From Sycon ciliatum (Eukaryota; Porifera; Calcarea; Leucosolenida; Sycettidae), in contig NC_088655.1 in NCBI RefSeq assembly GCF_964019385.1, forward strand, positions 19,245,296 to 19,309,295: a stretch of DNA of 64,000 bases. The letters run 5' to 3'. Below the pieces are notes generated by a model. That model saw only the letters and a program-made list of their open reading frames with translations. It did no database searches and had not been told where the DNA came from. Of the stretch, positions 30,852 to 42,129 are shown piece by piece. The position numbers were made by a program, and so were the translations under genes. The number at the start of each line of letters is the position of its first letter. Position 1 is the first letter of the stretch.

Positions 30852-31689
30852 CGTGGCAAACGTGCTCGCGGGAGACTACGACGGCGGCCTCTTCCCCGAA
30901 TCAAGCAACCCTGCGAGTCAAACGAGTGGTTTGCCGACGTACACCGTCCTAGCGTCGTACGCTGGCAAAGACCATGCCATAAAGATTGTGGACACCATCG
31001 GCTACGGGGACACCTCCCTGTCGGAGAAAGATGTCTTGAGCGCACTGGCTAAGGTCGCTCAGACTTGCACCGAGGGAATCAATCAGATTCTCTTTGTCAC
31101 ACGTGGTCGATATACCCAGGAGGACAAAACCACCATGGATGCGATGATGAACGTGATCTTTCAGCCCAACGTGGCCAATTTCTCTACAATCGTTCGCACA
31201 GCAACACCGGCCAAAGAACTGGACGAAGCTGTGTTGGCTGCCAAGACTGCCGAGTATCGCCAGGAGATGATCAGGCTGCATCCTAACCTCGCCCAGATCG
31301 GTACCTTTCTCATGATCAGCAACCCGGACGATGGTGACGAACGTAGCATGCAGATGCGCCGACGCTCTCGCAAGACTCTTCTCGACCACGTGATACTGCA
31401 TTACATGCAGTGCTATGCAACTCCAAGTTACACCAGTGCTGTGGCAAGGGTTAACAAACACCTGGGCGCACAAACTGCCCAGCAGGAAGAATAGAAGCGC
31501 CTGGAAGCTGAGCGGAAACGCCTCCAACAGGAGCTAACAGTAAGAGAGGCGGAGCAGGAGAGACTTCGGCAGGAGTAGGAAAGAAAGGTCCACGAAATGC
31601 AGCGTGCCAATGAGGAGCTGAAACGAAGGGCTGCAGAGGCGGAAAGTAATCGGCGCCGACGCCGCAACCATAGTTTCTCCATAATGTGA
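30852..31689 (+). pseudogene. Type B GTPase, 5'-truncated, two stops, CaaX lost
   Basis: Homology to 28375-29307 starts at the codons for VANVLAG (residue about 33), so the start codon and the whole P-loop are missing. DTIG and GINQILFVTRGRYTQED remain. The first stop, TAG at 31492-31494, replaces CAG in the coiled coil; a second TAG lies at about 31576. The frame is otherwise kept to the TGA at 31687. The CaaX cysteine has become phenylalanine (FSIM). It cannot make a working GTPase. The open frame begins in R1 sequence. Confidence 0.9.
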
Positions 31690-32928
31690 ATGGAGTCTAT
31701 GGCAGAGTTCTGGTGTACAAGCAGTGATGGAGTAGGATGGCGGAGGTGCAACTCAACACTTTTTCTCATAATCAAGTATATCGCTGGGCATTTACTCGTT
31801 TTATTTCGAATAACCTAGCCCTATTTTAATGCTTATTATGTAGCATATGTCTTGTTTCCTGACTGTTTATTTCTTTAAAAATAGCGATTATTATACAATG
31901 TTATTATACAATGTATTATTACACAGGTCGATGGCCGCCGTGTATTTCCAGTAAAAGTCCCTGGCTTGGTCTAGACATACCCAGCTAGCTACAAAACAAG
32001 TGGCGGCCCAGCGATGGCAGCACTGACGCCGAGCTCAAGGAATATCACCCTGAACTCTGTTCCAGGTGCGGAAATTTGGCCACCGTGTGACTCTCGCGGC
32101 AGCACAGCGCCAAGGTCGAGGTCGGCTGAAGCATCGCTTGACGAAACAGTGTTGGTGGCCGCCGTGTATTTCCAGTAAAAGTCCCTGGCTTTAGCCTTCA
32201 TGTTGCCAATTTTGGTCACAAGAGGGTTCTGCTTCCTCTCCAAACAATTCTTTCAAATCAGTGTACTAGACCAAATTTCAGTGAATTCTCCGAGTCTCGC
32301 TACTACACCTTCCTCTTCATCAGACCCCGGGATTTCTCTGCATGTCCAGCCATGACTGTATCAATGTCGCCTCCGAGTGGTCGGTGAAACGGACGTGTTG
32401 CAACTCCAAAGCGAAAACAAGCGGCAGCTGGAAACAGCAAGAAAAAACTGCGATCCGCAAACTGCATCGACTCTCACACAACAAACACTGCGAAAACGGC
32501 ACGTAGATGAGAAACGTGCTTTGTACAGGGGTCCACGACTCACGTTCAGCGTGAATCCCACGTTCCCCGTTTTCGGCCATTTTTCGTCACTCACCTTGGC
32601 AACAAGCATGTTTACGGCGTGTTTACGTGGTTTTCTACCTAGTCTGGACAGGAACAGGAACGTAAACAAAAATAATGTTGACATACATGTACATGTACAT
32701 GCATAAAAGCGCTCGAAAAGTTGAGAGGGCATGCGATTGATGCGCCCAAGCATGTAGCTTGTCAAGTGCACGGGATGACTGTACATGTACACGTACACGT
32801 CGTTATGTACATGTACAAGTCATTGTTGCGGAGTATACATGTACAATCATGTAGATGTAGATGTAGATGTACATGTACATGTACATCTACATGACATTGT
32901 AGATGTACATGTACATGATGTATAATAA
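31690..32928. other. Gene-free stretch after the broken type B gene
   Basis: A 36-bp unit, GGCCGCCGTGTATTTCCAGT onward, is present twice (31931-31966 and 32156-32192). 32690-32930 is dense in TACATGTA-type palindromic runs. Open frames at 31989-32243 and 32361-32798 have no domain I recognise. Confidence 0.55.
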
Positions 32929-33051
32929 TCATACACGGTCTGGAGGGCTTGATGGCTGAATCATGTCTGAGCTCCCAGCCCAAGGGCCGTAGGCCAGAGG
33001 GCTGGGAGCGAGGGCATGATTCAGCCAGCAAGCTCGACAGACCGTGTATGA
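32929..33051. repeat. Short foldback repeat
   Basis: The left arm TCATACACGGTCTGGAGGGC pairs with the right arm ending GACAGACCGTGTATGA; the middle has CTCCCAGCCC/GGGCTGGGAG. Probably a small MITE. Confidence 0.7.
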
Positions 33052-33504
33052 TTGGATTTCTTACTTGACCCATGCGCACGCACGGAACGTAGCCTACTCA
33101 AACATTGAAACAAGCCAAAGACTAGCACAGTTCGGCGAAAAGTCACTCTGCACTAGTCACAGCCAGAACACACGAAGTAACAAGAGTCAAGAAGACAAGC
33201 GACATTCCCTTCTACATGCACTTCCACTTCTTTCTTCAAAACCCGCGCCTTGTCACATTATTGGCTACATCTCGTTGCCACTTGACCACGGGCATGATTG
33301 TCAATCATACCTGAAGTGACGTCAGTGTTGCCAAGGGCAGCGGGCATGATGGTTCAATCATGCCCGCGGCGGGAAAGGTGGTGATTAGACAATTCCTAGG
33401 ATACGGTCACGTGTCATGTAAGAATGTACAATCATGTACATGTACATCTACAATGTACTACTGTAGTAGTCTCCGTGTACATGTATATTGCAGATCGACT
33501 ACTA

Positions 33505-33980
33505 CAGTCGACCTACCCTTATAACGATAACCTCTAACGATATTTCCCTTATAACGATATTTTTCTGCCAAACCAAATCACTCCATTGACTTGTGTATAC
33601 AATGCCTAACCTCTATAACAATATTGCTATAACGATATTACCCCTATAACGATATAAAATGGGCTGTGACCAATCGACATTTTCCATTTTATAACAATAT
33701 CTAGCAGGGAATATGTTGAGCCTACTATCCAGGTAGGGCAAGCTTCACTTGATAAGTCGTTGGGACATGACGAAATGCAATGGGGCACCAGTGGGCACCT
33801 TGCTGTGCACATAATGTGCATGTATGTCAGTTTTTATGCTATGAAGAGTGTAAAAAATGAAAAAATCCATGCATTATGACATATGTATATGAAATGAACC
33901 AGTTACCCCTATAACAATATTACCCTTATAACAATATTTCTTGGTGTGACGCAAATATCGTTATAAGGGTAGGCCGACTG
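33505..33980. mobile_element. Tc1/mariner-pogo-like MITE, 476 bp
   Basis: Inverted ends CAGTCG(A/G)CCTACCCTTATA, flanked by TA at 33503-33504 and 33981-33982. The interior repeats TTATAACGATAT-like motifs. No transposase. Confidence 0.77.
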
Positions 33981-34909
33981 TACTATACTACATGCGCTAC
34001 AAGTACAAAGCCCAAAGCCATGAGTAAGACTAAATCATGCCAGTGCAATACAGTATTATTCATGTTGTAGACCTTCATGTACATGTGATAATCATTGTAC
34101 AGCTGTACACGTGTCTAATCTTGGTTTGATGAATGTTTTTGAACGCGAAACTCGGAGTAACGAGAAAGCTTTTAGTCTCTGTTGTTCTGCCTTGTGTACC
34201 TAATCTTCGATTCGTCTGTGGTATGGAGAGTGGAGACCTCCCTCCAGGTTGGGTGACGACTTACGAGTACGGAGGCGGCCTGCCCTGAACGTTAGGCCTA
34301 AGGGTATAACTGGGTACTTCATTTGTAGGGACATGTAAGCTCACTTTCCCTTCCTAGAGGAATACTTCCAACAAAAGAGTGCCAGTCACGCCAACGAGTG
34401 TAGCAATACATGTATGTGCATGCTAAACAATAGTAAACATATTATGTACATGTACATGTACATGCACTGTCTGTACTTGCCTCAAAACCTCACTATGTGT
34501 ATGTGTCGAGTCTAGTAGTCGGGGTTTTCAGATAGGAGAGAAGTAATTATAGTTTCAAAACCGTCAGCAAAATTTAATTTGGCACTTCTGACTTCGTACC
34601 ACTACCACTAACGGTACCGGTGCAGTTAGTTGTGCATGTGCAGTTTTGATACTGATAGCGACCTGGTGACTTGATCACTTCCAAGAATCGCGCTCACGAG
34701 TCGCATGCGAAATGTGCTACCCAGGCCAGACAGCCTGTGTCACTTGTGTGGCACTTCGCAGCAGGGGAAAACACCTACAATGGCAACATGACTGTCTGTA
34801 CATACTCATAATAATTATTGTTAGATTGTATAATACCTACTGTACAATGACTACTGCAAAAGTATTGTACAATCATATACATGTATCATCATCAGTGCAT
34901 GTGTACGTG
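33981..34909. other. Gene-free stretch
   Basis: No domain-bearing frame. 34672-34725 matches 26445-26500 (CACTTCCAAGAATCGCGCTC). TACATG runs occur at 34440-34465 and 34870. Confidence 0.5.
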
Positions 34910-35822
34910 TGTGATCATTCCGAAGACGAGCTCGCGTGCGAAACGTGCGCCCCAAAACGTGTGTGGCACTTTCCATGATCCAGGGGAAAACACCTACTGT
35001 ACAATGTGCGTGAACACCTAATCAACGATTTAGGCAATGACTGTGAGCTGAAGTCAGACAGTACGTAAGTACAATGCACAATGTACGTGTGTCCTTGTGT
35101 GCGTCGCACTGTTCCCAGCTCTGCTCCTTGCCACAAGAACGCATTGACAGGATCAGAGTAACACTTACAGTTCCTGTTGTTGTCTTTCGCTGCATGTAGC
35201 GCACTAGTCACTACGAGTACAAAGTCATGCAAATGTGTGCTTGTACAGTCATGTACAATATAGTCCGCTTCGGCACTGCTACATAGCAAAAAGTAATGAC
35301 TAATGGTTTGGAGCACTGAGTGATACTCACACCAGGCACGCATGACCATGATGACTGCACTGCACCCTACTGTACTGTGGCATCGCGCGCGTGACTCATG
35401 CCTACTTTTCAGATCCGGTTATTTCTCCCCTCATGCTCAATGCATGCTATCATTGTTGTACATTGATTATGTACAATCATGTACATGTAGACCTACAATG
35501 ACTATGCATGTGGTTGGTTTGATGACCCACAACTTGGCACAAGTTACTAAGGCACAAGGCCAGAACGCCGCCGCATGTGAGGTTCATAACACAGCGATAA
35601 AGAAATCAATGACTGGATCAACGCAATGAGCGCATGCATGAAAAGTTACTTACTTGACAAGACAGCATTAACACACACAGATGAAATTTTTTTCATCTGT
35701 GTAGCCTGTCACTACATCACACTTGCGGGAATTCCCCCAAAAATGATTCACGTCCCCATTACGGCTGCTCACTGCTCCCTGCATGTACTGTACTAGTGTG
35801 TTGTCACTTGTCAGCTGACTAG

Positions 35823-36280
35823 TAAGGGTTTCCACAAAATAATTCAAGAAAAAAATCTCAAAATTCAAATTCAAAATTCAAAAAAATTAAGCAAATTTCA
35901 ATGATAGAATTCAAAAAAATCGCAAAATTTAAAAAAATTCAGCCAATCACTCTGGTTGCGCCGAAACTTCTGGACATCACCATGGCAACACCATGGTAAC
36001 GCAAAATGGTGGCCGAAGAAAAATGGTTGTGGTCCATCTTCTGTCAATCTGCTTTCCAGTTCCGGTGATTATTATTATTATTTTTTTGATCCAAGGTTTC
36101 TCCACACAGGTCGATGGGACGATGGCATCCAACAGCTTACTGAAAACCCAAAACCAACCATGCAAGTGGGTAATGTATGGCAAAATTCAACAAAAGGGAC
36201 TCAAAATTCATAAAAAAATCAAAAAATCAAAAAATCGCCGAAATTCAGAAAATATTCAGAATTTTTTGTGGAAACCCCTA
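35823..36280. mobile_element. hAT-like MITE in the duplicated flank
   Basis: Ends TA(A/G)GGGTTTCCACAAAA in inverted orientation, with an 8-bp flank CTGACTAG/CTGACTAC (35815-35822, 36281-36288; 7 of 8 match). The equivalent position in copy 1 (about 27957-27975) is unoccupied, so it arrived after the duplication. The interior is A-rich. Confidence 0.75.
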
Positions 36281-36402
36281 CTGACTACTTTGTCGCAAAT
36301 CGCATGATGTAATACTAGTATGGCGAAACACATGACGCTGGCGAGCATGTGAGCACAGGCATGCATGAACTACTATACACTATTGAGTACTTACCTAGTA
36401 CG

Positions 36403-37014
36403 AAGTAGTGGTTGCGACTTCGGCGATGATTTGTAAGAAAGGGTTTGCTCCCCACACCGGAGCTCGCGCTATTCCGCCGACTTTACTTGACACTTGACTG
36501 ACTCACGACTGCCATCCAGAGCACACGAGAAGTTCATCGAACCGTCGACTCGGCAAACCTGCAAGAAAGCACCACTCCCTGCTCAATACACAGTGTTTCG
36601 GGGAATTCACCCCTCATCAGTTGAGCTTGAGTAGGCTGAGGAGGATTGTGCCTGAAGAGCACCACTTATATAGTGCTCTCCAGGCACAAACATCACCAGG
36701 GATACAAACTTACAGAGACGCTCCATTTCCAGCGCGACAAACACCTCGTGAACACCAGGTAGCAGCATGAGTCAGTGTCGCTCCTGGACGGTGAGACGGT
36801 GAGACCAGACGTTGAGGACCCTCAGTCGTTCGCAACGCTGTCACCTCCAAACCAACTAGTCGCAAGCCCGCGCTGGGCACAACAGTACGAAGTAGTGGTT
36901 GCGACTTCGGCGATGATTTGTAAGAAAGGGTTTGCTCGTGAGTCAGTCAAGTGTCAAGTAAAGTCGGCGGAATAGCGCGAGCTCCGGTGTGGGGAGCAAA
37001 CCCTTTCTTACTTA
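36403..37014. repeat. Hammerhead-bearing Penelope/retrozyme-like repeat
   Basis: A 50-bp segment, GTAGTGGTTGCGACTTCGGC onward, is present in direct orientation at 36409 and 36891. A segment with GCTCGCGCTATTCCGCCGAC is inverted between about 36459-36507 and 36938-36992. A hammerhead lies between them on the minus strand. Mixed direct and inverted terminal repeats with a ribozyme fit a Penelope-type terminal-repeat arrangement. The segment is absent from the paralogous flank at 28 kb. Confidence 0.65.
36581..36626 (-). ncRNA. Hammerhead ribozyme
   Basis: On the minus strand: stem I GCTCAA; CTGATGA; stem II GGGG-TGAATT-CCCC; GAAA; stem III CA-CTG-TG; TA; stem I partner TTGAGC. Stem I has 6 of 6 pairs and stem II 4 of 4, and the core is complete. 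Cleavage would follow GTA, between 36587 and 36586. The 2-bp stem III suggests dimeric action. Confidence 0.88.
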
Positions 37015-37355
37015 CCTAGTAGCAGTAGTACCTGCTTACTGCCGTATACTTTTGAATGCATGAGTCGCGCGCGCCTCGACTGGCATAAATAAGCCAGAGA
37101 AAATATTGTGCTACCTCAGTGCAAAGATCTCTTCTCCAAACGAACGCTTGCATACGTTTCTCTGGTTCCAGTCCACTAGCGAGACGTGAACGTTCCAGCA
37201 GAATTTCTATAATACTTCTAGCTAAGCGTAGCCATTGTGGTTGATCGAAAGTCAAGAAGCTATCAGAGAGGGAAATTTTTACTGTTACCTAGTGTGTCAT
37301 TAGTGACTGTCACTGAACGACGTGGTCTGTAGTGTAGACTGTGTATTTAAACAGG

Positions 37356-38288
37356 ATGGCCTGTACAAGTGACTATCGACCGTGTCCCGCTAGGCGCGAA
37401 CCAGACCGGACAATCGTCGTGATGGGAAAAACAGGCAACGGAAAGTCTGCCGTGGCAAACGTACTGGCGGGAGACTACGATGGCGGCCTCTTCCCCGAAT
37501 CCAGCAACCCTGCGAGTGAAACGAGTGGTTTGCCGACGCACACCGTCCTAGTGTCGTACGCTGGCAAAGACCATGCCATCAAGATTGTGGACACCATCGG
37601 CTATGGAGACACCTCCCTGTCGGAGAAAGATGTCTTGAACGAACTGGCTAAGGTGGCTCAGACGTGCACCGATGGAATCAATCAGATTCTCTTTGTCACA
37701 CGTGGTCGATATACCCAGGAGGACAAAACCACCATGGATGCGATGATGAACGTGATCTTTCAGCCCGACGTGGCCAAGTTCTCGACTATCGTTCGCACAG
37801 CAACACCAGCCAAAGAACTGGACGAAGCTGTGGTGGCTGCCAAGACTGCCGAGTATCGCCAGGAGATGATCAAGCTGCATCCGAATCTCGCCCAGATCGG
37901 TACCTTTCTCATGATCAGCAACCCGGACGATGGTGACGAACGCAGCATGCAGATGCGCCGACGCTCTCGCAAGACTCTTCTCGACCACGTGATACTGCAT
38001 TACATGCAGTGCTATGCGACTCCAAGTTACACCAGTGTTGTGGCAAGGGTTAACAAACACCTGGGCGCACAAACTGCTCAGCAGGAGGAACAGAAGCGCC
38101 AGGAAGCGGAGCGGACACGCCTCCAACAGGAGCTAAAGGCCAGAGAGGCGGAGCAGGAGAGACTTCGGCAGGAGCAGGAAAGAAAAGCCGAGGAAATGCG
38201 GCGTGCCAATGAGGAGCTGCGACGAAGGGCTGCAGAGGCGGAACGCAATCGACGCCGACGCCGCAAGAAGGGTTGCTCCATAATGTGA
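37356..38288 (+). CDS. Type B AIG1/GIMAP GTPase, polybasic CaaX CSIM
   Basis: 310 residues, the closest relative of the gene at 28375 and part of the same duplication. GKTGNGKS at 24-31, DTIG at 79-82, GINQILFVTRGRYTQED after it, coiled coil about 225-300, tail RRRRRKKGCSIM (seven basic residues then CaaX). I start at the ATG at 37356, which aligns with the other type B starts; an upstream in-frame GTG at 37341 is not a credible animal start. The stop overlaps AATAAA (38288-38293). The P-loop and G3 motifs are intact, so it is probably functional. The G4-type aspartate is missing, as in all copies here. Confidence 0.92.
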   Translation: MACTSDYRPCPARREPDRTIVVMGKTGNGKSAVANVLAGDYDGGLFPESSNPASETSGLPTHTVLVSYAGKDHAIKIVDTIGYGDTSLSEKDVLNELAKVAQTCTDGINQILFVTRGRYTQEDKTTMDAMMNVIFQPDVAKFSTIVRTATPAKELDEAVVAAKTAEYRQEMIKLHPNLAQIGTFLMISNPDDGDERSMQMRRRSRKTLLDHVILHYMQCYATPSYTSVVARVNKHLGAQTAQQEEQKRQEAERTRLQQELKAREAEQERLRQEQERKAEEMRRANEELRRRAAEAERNRRRRRKKGCSIM

Positions 38289-39411
38289 ATAAAGTCTGCA
38301 GCCGAGTTCTAGTACACAGGGAGCTATGGAGTGCGATGGCAGCGGTGCAACCCAACACTTTGTTTCATGATCAAGTACAATTATGTATATTCTTGGACAT
38401 TCCATATGATGCACCCAGATCTGCAGATCTAGTGTAATACAGAACAGCAAGAGCAATCAAGGCTGGTTTGTCGCTACGGTACTTCTTGTTCTCGAACTTC
38501 AAGTAGCGACAAACACGCCTTGATTACCCTTATTGTTCTGTATCCCTTGACATAATATAACTGTTCTATTTCGAATAACCTAGCCCTGTTTTATTGCTCA
38601 TTATGTAATATATCGGTAGACTACCATCACTGTTTATTGGGTATGCTCTCCCTTTCCCCAGCTAGAGACTGATGAGCAAGATTGTATTCTCAGCTGGAAT
38701 ATGACTATTTAGAGTAATTTCAACACAATCACGAACATACGCAATCCATTGAATTCATTATTGCCTACTCGGAGAGAAAATTGGAATCTTTTTCATCACT
38801 TGGAATACTAGCAAGTCCTATTGCGATATTTTTGGAAGGCCCATAACGCTTTTCACCGCTGTGCCTACATGCAGTTGTGTTGGGTCGTGATAAACTCCTG
38901 GTTTGCAATCTCCGCTAACATGGAGCTGTAAGCTAGGTATTGAACCGTTCAATGAGGGGAAGGGATGCCCCAAGAAGGTGCCAGAGAGATGTCCACGAGC
39001 TATGTCCCTAGGCTACACAGAATTGGAACTCATTGGAACGTTCCCCACCAACCAACCTTCCAAGTTGCTCTATTTCTTTATTCACATACCAAACATGCAT
39101 TATGCATACCAGAAAACTACCGAATTCTGCCGATTTTCCTGCCCGCAAAATCGAGCCAAGGGCTAATCAGTACTACAATTTTGTTTTGTTTTCTTTAAAA
39201 GAAGCATAAAGATGAACTCTCCAAAAACAACAAGTAACCCCATAAAGGCCAAAAACTAACCCAAGAACATGTGCAACAACATGTTATTTAGAAAGACAGG
39301 ACAAGTGAATAATAATTATTATTAGACAGTCCATTGTTCATGATGGTCTCCATCAAAACTACAGTAGCATGTACACTATACATGTACAATGTACATGTGT
39401 AGTGTACATGT

Positions 39412-39912
39412 AGATGCACGGGACACCAAAACAATAACGCAGTCAACCTCGTCAAAAACGACCTCCGGAGTAGGACCAACTCAGGCATAGCTAGATAGTT
39501 TTGTGACGTACATATAGGGGCCAATTGACTAAAGAAATGCTCCACCTGAAGAAAAACGAATCCTGAAAAACGACCGTAACTGTTCTCATCCAGGATGGAG
39601 ATGTGAGGGATTGTTATTCAGCAAAGTGTACTGCAAGTACCTGTGCATACATACATACAAGGGCAGCATCAGTACGCACAGCTTGAGCATACACCAAGGC
39701 AGTTGAGTGTTTGAACCAGGGAGTAGTAATATTACTACATTTATTTGACTACGCCCTGCATGGGACTCAAAACGGGCTTATTCAAACCATACGACATGGA
39801 AAGAAGGAAGAAAACCAAAGATACAAGGGATGAAACTCGACGATGAAATCAAAATGAAAATTTGAAAAAAGCCTAATCCAAAGAAACTCAAGGCAAATGT
39901 AACAAGGTTGTG
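39412..39912 (+). repeat. Dispersed repeat R1, copy 3, with an empty site
   Basis: The most complete copy. Just before it, TGTGTAGTGTACA at 39396-39408 is the single-copy counterpart of the 13-bp duplication that flanks the hammerhead array at 11154-11166 and 12051-12063. It also gives the empty site for the 12927-14180 transposon. Confidence 0.78.
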
Positions 39913-40771
39913 TACAAGTAAAAGATTCAACTAAATCCCTAGACGAATGCTTTGAAAAGATGATATACATCCCTGATTGGGACAGTTTAACCCCGACCAT
40001 GATGCTATCCTCAATTTTTACCCTAGGTACATAGGAAAGGACCTACGGTACAAAAAATTTGCATGAAGCTGCAGCAAACTCCTGCCGTGTGGTGCTTGCA
40101 GGGACCACTTGTTCCGTCATGTTGGCATCCTGACCATTAGTGCGGTACTGGATAGCGTACATCCAAACTGTGATCACAAACAATTTGAAAGTGCAACACA
40201 AATTCAGATCAGCATTGTGCGTACGGTATTGGACTGTTCAGATCATCGCAAACATGCCTGTGCATGTGTGTGGTCTTCCTGTGATGTAGTACTCAACAAC
40301 AAAATAGGGATAATACAATTTTCAAGAGACATCCAGATGGATGCATCTTGTTGATTGCCATAATAAAGTAACACTTCGTTGTGGCTCTTTTTTCAGTCTC
40401 CGTTTTATGATAGCAGATCAATATACATGCACATTGTGATCATAATATGTTGGCAGTGGGGCTAGTTACCACAGCAACCTAAAAATGCTTCAGCGCATTC
40501 TAGTGCATCCAATTGAGGAGTTCAACCCTACTGCACGTTGGAGTAGGGGTTCAAAGAGATTGCATAAAGCTGCGGAAAAGGTACCCACATGAGTGGTTCT
40601 TGGTCGACTCATGTGAGACCCCTTGTGTACAGATAATCGTTCAATGACTCTCTCGAAAACAGGACACGTACCTGTATGAGGGCCAGGGAAGACAACAAAT
40701 TTCAAAGTCTTCACCACCATCATCGAGGAGAGGATTGACAATTGTTTGCAAAGTAGAGTTACATGTATAAT

Positions 40772-41755
40772 TCAAACGGTTGTAAGAACCTGAGGAGACC
40801 AGGCCCAAACTAACCTAGGCACAATCATATCGCGCAATACTGTGCTTGCTACTTGTCCCAGTTTTTTCAGGGCTGTTTTCCACCACGGAAGTTCTTCCTT
40901 GACCTTTGCAGTCAGCTCCCCGTTGATGCGTTTGAGCCTTTCCAGCTCCTCAGCGTTACTCCTCTTGAACTCCGCATCGCTGATGCGCGCAGCCGCCAGG
41001 TCCTCCTGAAGCTGCTGGAGTTTGCGTTCGGTCTCGGTCTTCTGTTGTATATGGCCATCGATCCTGCCCTTGACTTCGGCAAACAGAGGTGGAACGTAAA
41101 CAGCCTGATAATGCAGAATGATATGCTCGACCATACGCTTTCGAGTTCTCCTGCGTACTTCGTAGCTGTGGTCATCGCCGTCGTCTGGGTTGCTGACCAT
41201 GAGGAAAGTGTTGATGCGCCCCAGGCTGGGGTGCAGAGCGACCGACTCCTCCTTGTAGGCCTGTGTCTTGGCCGATATGACGTCTTCTCGCAGCTCCCCG
41301 CCCGGCGTTCTCGTGCGAACCAGGGTGCAAAAGGGCGCCACTTGCGGCTGAAAGATCACGTCAATGACGGAATCGGAGGCCTGTCGCTCTTCCTGGGTGA
41401 AGCGGCCATTGGTGATGAAGATGATCTGGTTGATCCCACCGCTGCACGTGTGTGCCAAATGCGCAAGCTCCAGTAGCACCTGCTCTTCGGTGAAGCGGTT
41501 GTCGCAGAATCCGATGGTGTCGATGATCTTCACTGCGTAATCGTGGCCCGCGTACGGCACGAGGACGGTCTTAGTAGGCAAGCCCTGGGTCTTACTGGTC
41601 GGAGAGCTGGACTCCGGGAACAAGTCACCCTTGTATCGACCGGCAATGACGTTTGCCAGAGTGGACTTGCCCTTGCCTGTCCGACCCATTAGGACAATCG
41701 TGCGATCAATCTTCCTTCCGTCCGGACACGGTCTGTAGTCGTCGAAGTTGTCCAT
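40772..41755 (-). CDS. Type A AIG1/GIMAP GTPase
   Basis: 327 residues from the ATG at 41755 (the preceding GTG is not used). GRTGKGKS at 24-31, DTIG at 79-82, GGINQIIFITNGRFTQEE at about 106-123, SNPDDGDD near 188-195. The G4 position reads TLVRTRTPGGE, lacking an NKxD-type aspartate. A coiled coil spans about 240-300, followed by WWKTALKKLGQ and a hydrophobic/basic tail with no CaaX box. The last 15 residues differ from the other type A tails, so the true end may have been altered. It is the intact paralogue that defines the break in the 15-18 kb copy. Upstream it has a TATA box and a kappaB-like site. Probably a self-assembling GTP-binding defence protein; the substrate beyond GTP is unknown. 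Confidence 0.92.
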   Translation of the reverse strand: MDNFDDYRPCPDGRKIDRTIVLMGRTGKGKSTLANVIAGRYKGDLFPESSSPTSKTQGLPTKTVLVPYAGHDYAVKIIDTIGFCDNRFTEEQVLLELAHLAHTCSGGINQIIFITNGRFTQEERQASDSVIDVIFQPQVAPFCTLVRTRTPGGELREDVISAKTQAYKEESVALHPSLGRINTFLMVSNPDDGDDHSYEVRRRTRKRMVEHIILHYQAVYVPPLFAEVKGRIDGHIQQKTETERKLQQLQEDLAAARISDAEFKRSNAEELERLKRINGELTAKVKEELPWWKTALKKLGQVASTVLRDMIVPRLVWAWSPQVLTTV

Positions 41756-41942
41756 CACAACCGTGCATCAACTGAGTCAACTGAATACTAGTACCCGGGT
41801 GCCTGACGTACGCTAAAGCAATGATTAGTTTCACTGAAGACTTACTCGACTGAGAGCCTATAGTTCCCAAGTAACTTAGTCACTCTAGGCAGCTGTTAAA
41901 TTGCTCTGCAATTTGTACTGAAGTAGACGCTCAAATTGTGTG

Positions 41943-41950
41943 CTTTTATT
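41943..41950 (-). promoter_or_regulatory. TATA-like box of the 41.8-kb type A gene
   Basis: AATAAAAG on the minus strand within the conserved AATAAAAGCACACAATTT context, 188 bp before the ATG. Confidence 0.6.
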
Positions 41951-42113
41951 CACTGGTCACACTCTGTCATGATCGGCTTCGCTGGAGAGTGGCAAAGGAT
42001 GAGTAATAGGTCACCAGGTGTTTCGATGTCGTCAGATCACACTGCCTAACAACTAGCACATGATCGTAGTGCTGCTGGCACAACTATCAATTATTTCAAG
42101 AGCATTACCGCGG

Positions 42114-42123
42114 GGAAAGTCCC
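42114..42123. promoter_or_regulatory. Candidate NF-kappaB site
   Basis: Exact GGAAAGTCCC about 164 bp upstream of the TATA-like box, the same spacing as at 18609-18618. Confidence 0.5.
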
Positions 42124-42129
42124 ATCAAA

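Larger units (their letters stand above)
34910..39190 (+). repeat. Segmental duplication, copy 2 of a type B block
   Basis: It matches 27030-30190 on both sides of the gene at 37356. Extra DNA here: the hAT-like element 35823-36280 and the hammerhead repeat 36403-37014, both absent from copy 1. Confidence 0.8.

Noticed and set aside
32300..32330. TCTGATGAAGAGGAAGG on the minus strand at 32318
   Set aside because: Core-like start, but no stem II and no GAAA.
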